A stretch of DNA of 64,000 nt from Streptomyces sp. BK340 (GTDB lineage: Bacteria > Actinomycetota > Actinomycetes > Streptomycetales > Streptomycetaceae). The stretch lies in NCBI RefSeq assembly GCF_007827595.1, contig NZ_VISR01000002.1, positions 607,282-671,281 of the forward strand, in the 5' to 3' direction. Position numbers and translations under genes: made by a program. Of this stretch, positions 62,636-64,000 are shown in pieces (the first letter of the stretch is position 1; each line of letters begins with the position of its first letter). The notes under the pieces are model-generated. The model was not told the origin of the DNA. It saw only the letters and a program-made list of their open reading frames with translations, and searched no databases.

Positions 62636-63643
62636 ATGGACCTGGACGTCTTCGTCTCCGCACACCGAGCCGAATGGGACCGCCTCGACGCCCTGCTCCG
62701 CCGCCAGCGCCGGCTCAACGGCGCCGAGGCCGACGAACTGGTCGCTCTCTACCAGCGCACCGCCACCCACCTGTCGCTCATCCAGTCCAGCGCTCCCGAT
62801 CCACAGCTGACGGGACGGCTCAGCCAGCTCGTGGCACGCGCGCGCAGCGCCGTCACCGGAACCCGCCGCGCCTCATGGCGCGACGTCACGCGCTTCCTCG
62901 GCCAGGGCTTCCCCGCAGCGGTCTACCGGGCACGCCACTGGTGGGTGCCCACCGCGCTCGTCTCCACCGCCATCGCGATCCTCCTGGGCTGGTGGATAGG
63001 CACCCACCCCGAGGTGCAGTCGACCATCGCGGCTCCCAGCCAGCTGCGCGAGCTGACCCGCCCCGGCGGCGAGTACGAGACCTATTACTCGAGCCACCCC
63101 GCGGCCTCCTTCGCCGCGCAGGTGTGGACGAACAACGCCCGGGCCGCCGCGATGTGCCTGGTCCTGGGCGTCTTCCTCGGTCTGCCCGTGCTCTGGATCC
63201 TTTTCGAGAACATGCTCAACCTGGGCGTCGGCATCGGCCTGATGTCCTCCGCCGGCCGCCTCGACACCTTCCTGGGCCTGATCCTCCCGCACGGCCTGCT
63301 CGAACTGACCGCGGTCTTCGTCGCCGCGGGCACCGGCCTGCGCCTGGGCTGGACCGTCATCGACCCGGGCCCCCGAAGCCGCCGCACCGCGCTGGCCGAG
63401 GAGGGCCGGGCAGCCGTGGGGATGGCGATAGGCCTCGCACTGGTCCTGTTCGTCTCCGGTGCCATCGAAGGCTTTGTAACCCCGTCCGGCCTGCCCACCT
63501 GGGCCCGAATCGGCATCGGGATCGCGGCCGAGGTGGCGTTCCTGGCGTACGTCTACGTCCTGGGCGGCCGCGCGGTACGCGCCGGTGAGACGGGCGACCT
63601 CGAAGAGGCCGAACGCAGCACGACCCTCCCGACGGCCGCCTGA
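62636..63643 (+). CDS. Stage II sporulation protein M family membrane protein
   Basis: A 335-residue polytopic membrane protein of the SpoIIM (DUF95) family. The N-terminal soluble segment (DLDVFVSAHRAEWDRLDALLRRQ) leads to about five helices. The family motif NNARAAAMCLVLGVFLGLPVLWILFEN is followed by LGLILPHGLLELTAVFVAAGTGLRLG. In Bacillus, SpoIIM is part of the engulfment machinery; in Streptomyces, which does not engulf, it must have another, envelope-related task. It is divergent from the RDD gene (144 bases), a conserved arrangement. Confidence 0.9.
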   Translation: MDLDVFVSAHRAEWDRLDALLRRQRRLNGAEADELVALYQRTATHLSLIQSSAPDPQLTGRLSQLVARARSAVTGTRRASWRDVTRFLGQGFPAAVYRARHWWVPTALVSTAIAILLGWWIGTHPEVQSTIAAPSQLRELTRPGGEYETYYSSHPAASFAAQVWTNNARAAAMCLVLGVFLGLPVLWILFENMLNLGVGIGLMSSAGRLDTFLGLILPHGLLELTAVFVAAGTGLRLGWTVIDPGPRSRRTALAEEGRAAVGMAIGLALVLFVSGAIEGFVTPSGLPTWARIGIGIAAEVAFLAYVYVLGGRAVRAGETGDLEEAERSTTLPTAA

Positions 63644-63696
63644 TGTGCGTCCGGGGCCTGTGAGCTGCTAGTCTCCTCTTCGCCCCGCAAAACCTG

Positions 63697-63725
63697 TTGA
63701 CACGGGTGGAGTGGGGAGGTAGATT
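63697..63725 (+). promoter_or_regulatory. rRNA operon promoter, upstream site
   Basis: TTGACA and TAGATT are 17 bases apart, a near-perfect vegetative promoter in an AT-richer zone about 55 bases after spoIIM. I recognise the zone as a Streptomyces rRNA leader; the 16S gene should lie beyond 64000. Confidence 0.75.
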
Positions 63726-63843
63726 CAATGAGTTGCCTAGAGCTGGACAAGCTCAGGGCTGATCGTTTAGAATCTATGTGCTTCCAAAGGCGTCGCGACT
63801 GTGACCCTGAGAAGCATCCTCGACTTACTACTCAGAAATGAGC

Positions 63844-63860
63844 GGCCGGTCAGACCGGCC
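63844..63860 (+). promoter_or_regulatory. Palindrome GGCCGGTC-A-GACCGGCC in rRNA promoter region
   Basis: A perfect eight-base inverted repeat with a one-base centre, ten bases before the next -10-like TGATAA. It overlaps where the -35 of that promoter would lie. Confidence 0.55.
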
Positions 63861-63867
63861 AAAAACT

Positions 63868-63965
63868 TCTGATAAAGTCGGAACCGCCGGAAAGGGAAAC
63901 GCGAAAGCGAGAACCTGGAAAGCACCGAGGAAATCGGATCGAGAAAAGATCTGATAGAGTCGGAA
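63868..63965 (+). promoter_or_regulatory. Repeated downstream rRNA promoter elements
   Basis: TCTGATAAAGTCGGAA (63868-63883) and TCTGATAGAGTCGGAA (63950-63965) differ in one base. Each contains a -10-like TGATAA/TGATAG and lies in a purine-rich leader. These match the tandem-promoter layout of Streptomyces rRNA operons. The stretch 63644-64000 has no protein gene. Confidence 0.72.
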
Positions 63966-64000
63966 ACACCGAAGAGAAGCCCGGAGGAAAGCCCGAGAGG

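Overview
The window is a piece of a Streptomyces core chromosome. The support is very high GC with strong third-position bias, whiB with an 87-residue product, coenzyme F420 genes, ATGA/GTGA start-stop overlaps, several apparently leaderless genes and a multi-promoter rRNA leader at the right edge. From memory the order (hut genes, purKE, a LytR-CpsA-Psr run, whiB, manB-manA, ahcY, spoIIM) matches the S. coelicolor whiB neighbourhood. I saw no tRNA genes, insertion sequences, phage or CRISPR.

Layout. 1-4.2 kb: end of a histidine-utilisation operon (hutU, an M20 amidase, hutF, hutI). 4.3-8.5 kb: a membrane protein joining a sigma-like region, a zinc finger and a ricin lectin domain, then a SigB-type sigma factor with its antagonist and kinase. 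8.6-12.6 kb: a four-gene surface operon with two predicted sortase substrates. 12.7-19.2 kb: POT transporter, two-component pair, GtrA protein, purK-purE. 19.2-24.2 kb: an active-type dipeptidase, an OYE/MerR pair, a dipeptidase paralogue lacking all metal ligands, and a VOC/CGNR pair around an array of GGTAAC sites. 24.2-29.2 kb: UDP-glucose dehydrogenase, acyl-CoA dehydrogenase, SDR, a Cys/Met-rich copper-storage protein, a methyltransferase. 29.2-41.7 kb: envelope glycopolymer genes (five LCP ligases, a GT2, a TIGR03089 protein, an amidase pseudogene, GDP-mannose pyrophosphorylase). 41.8-46.1 kb: DNA glycosylase, fbiB-fbiA, cysteine dioxygenase with a newly noticed poly-cysteine leader peptide. 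46.4-58.8 kb: whiB, a giant membrane glycosyltransferase with its DUF5719 partner, a degenerate zincin, DUF3499, manB, Trm112-like, SIS, manA, cation efflux. 59.2-64 kb: ahcY, a hypothetical, an RDD protein, spoIIM, then rRNA promoters.

How it works together. The manB, manA and GDP-mannose pyrophosphorylase genes supply GDP-mannose; UDP-glucose dehydrogenase supplies UDP-glucuronate; the glycosyltransferases would use such donors and the LCP proteins would attach finished polymers to peptidoglycan. The sigI and whiB loci add stress and development control. The most interesting unlisted signals are the poly-Cys leader upstream of cysteine dioxygenase, the sortase-substrate operon, the metal-less dipeptidase, a dispersed repeat translated from opposite strands in two genes, and the GGTAAC operator array.
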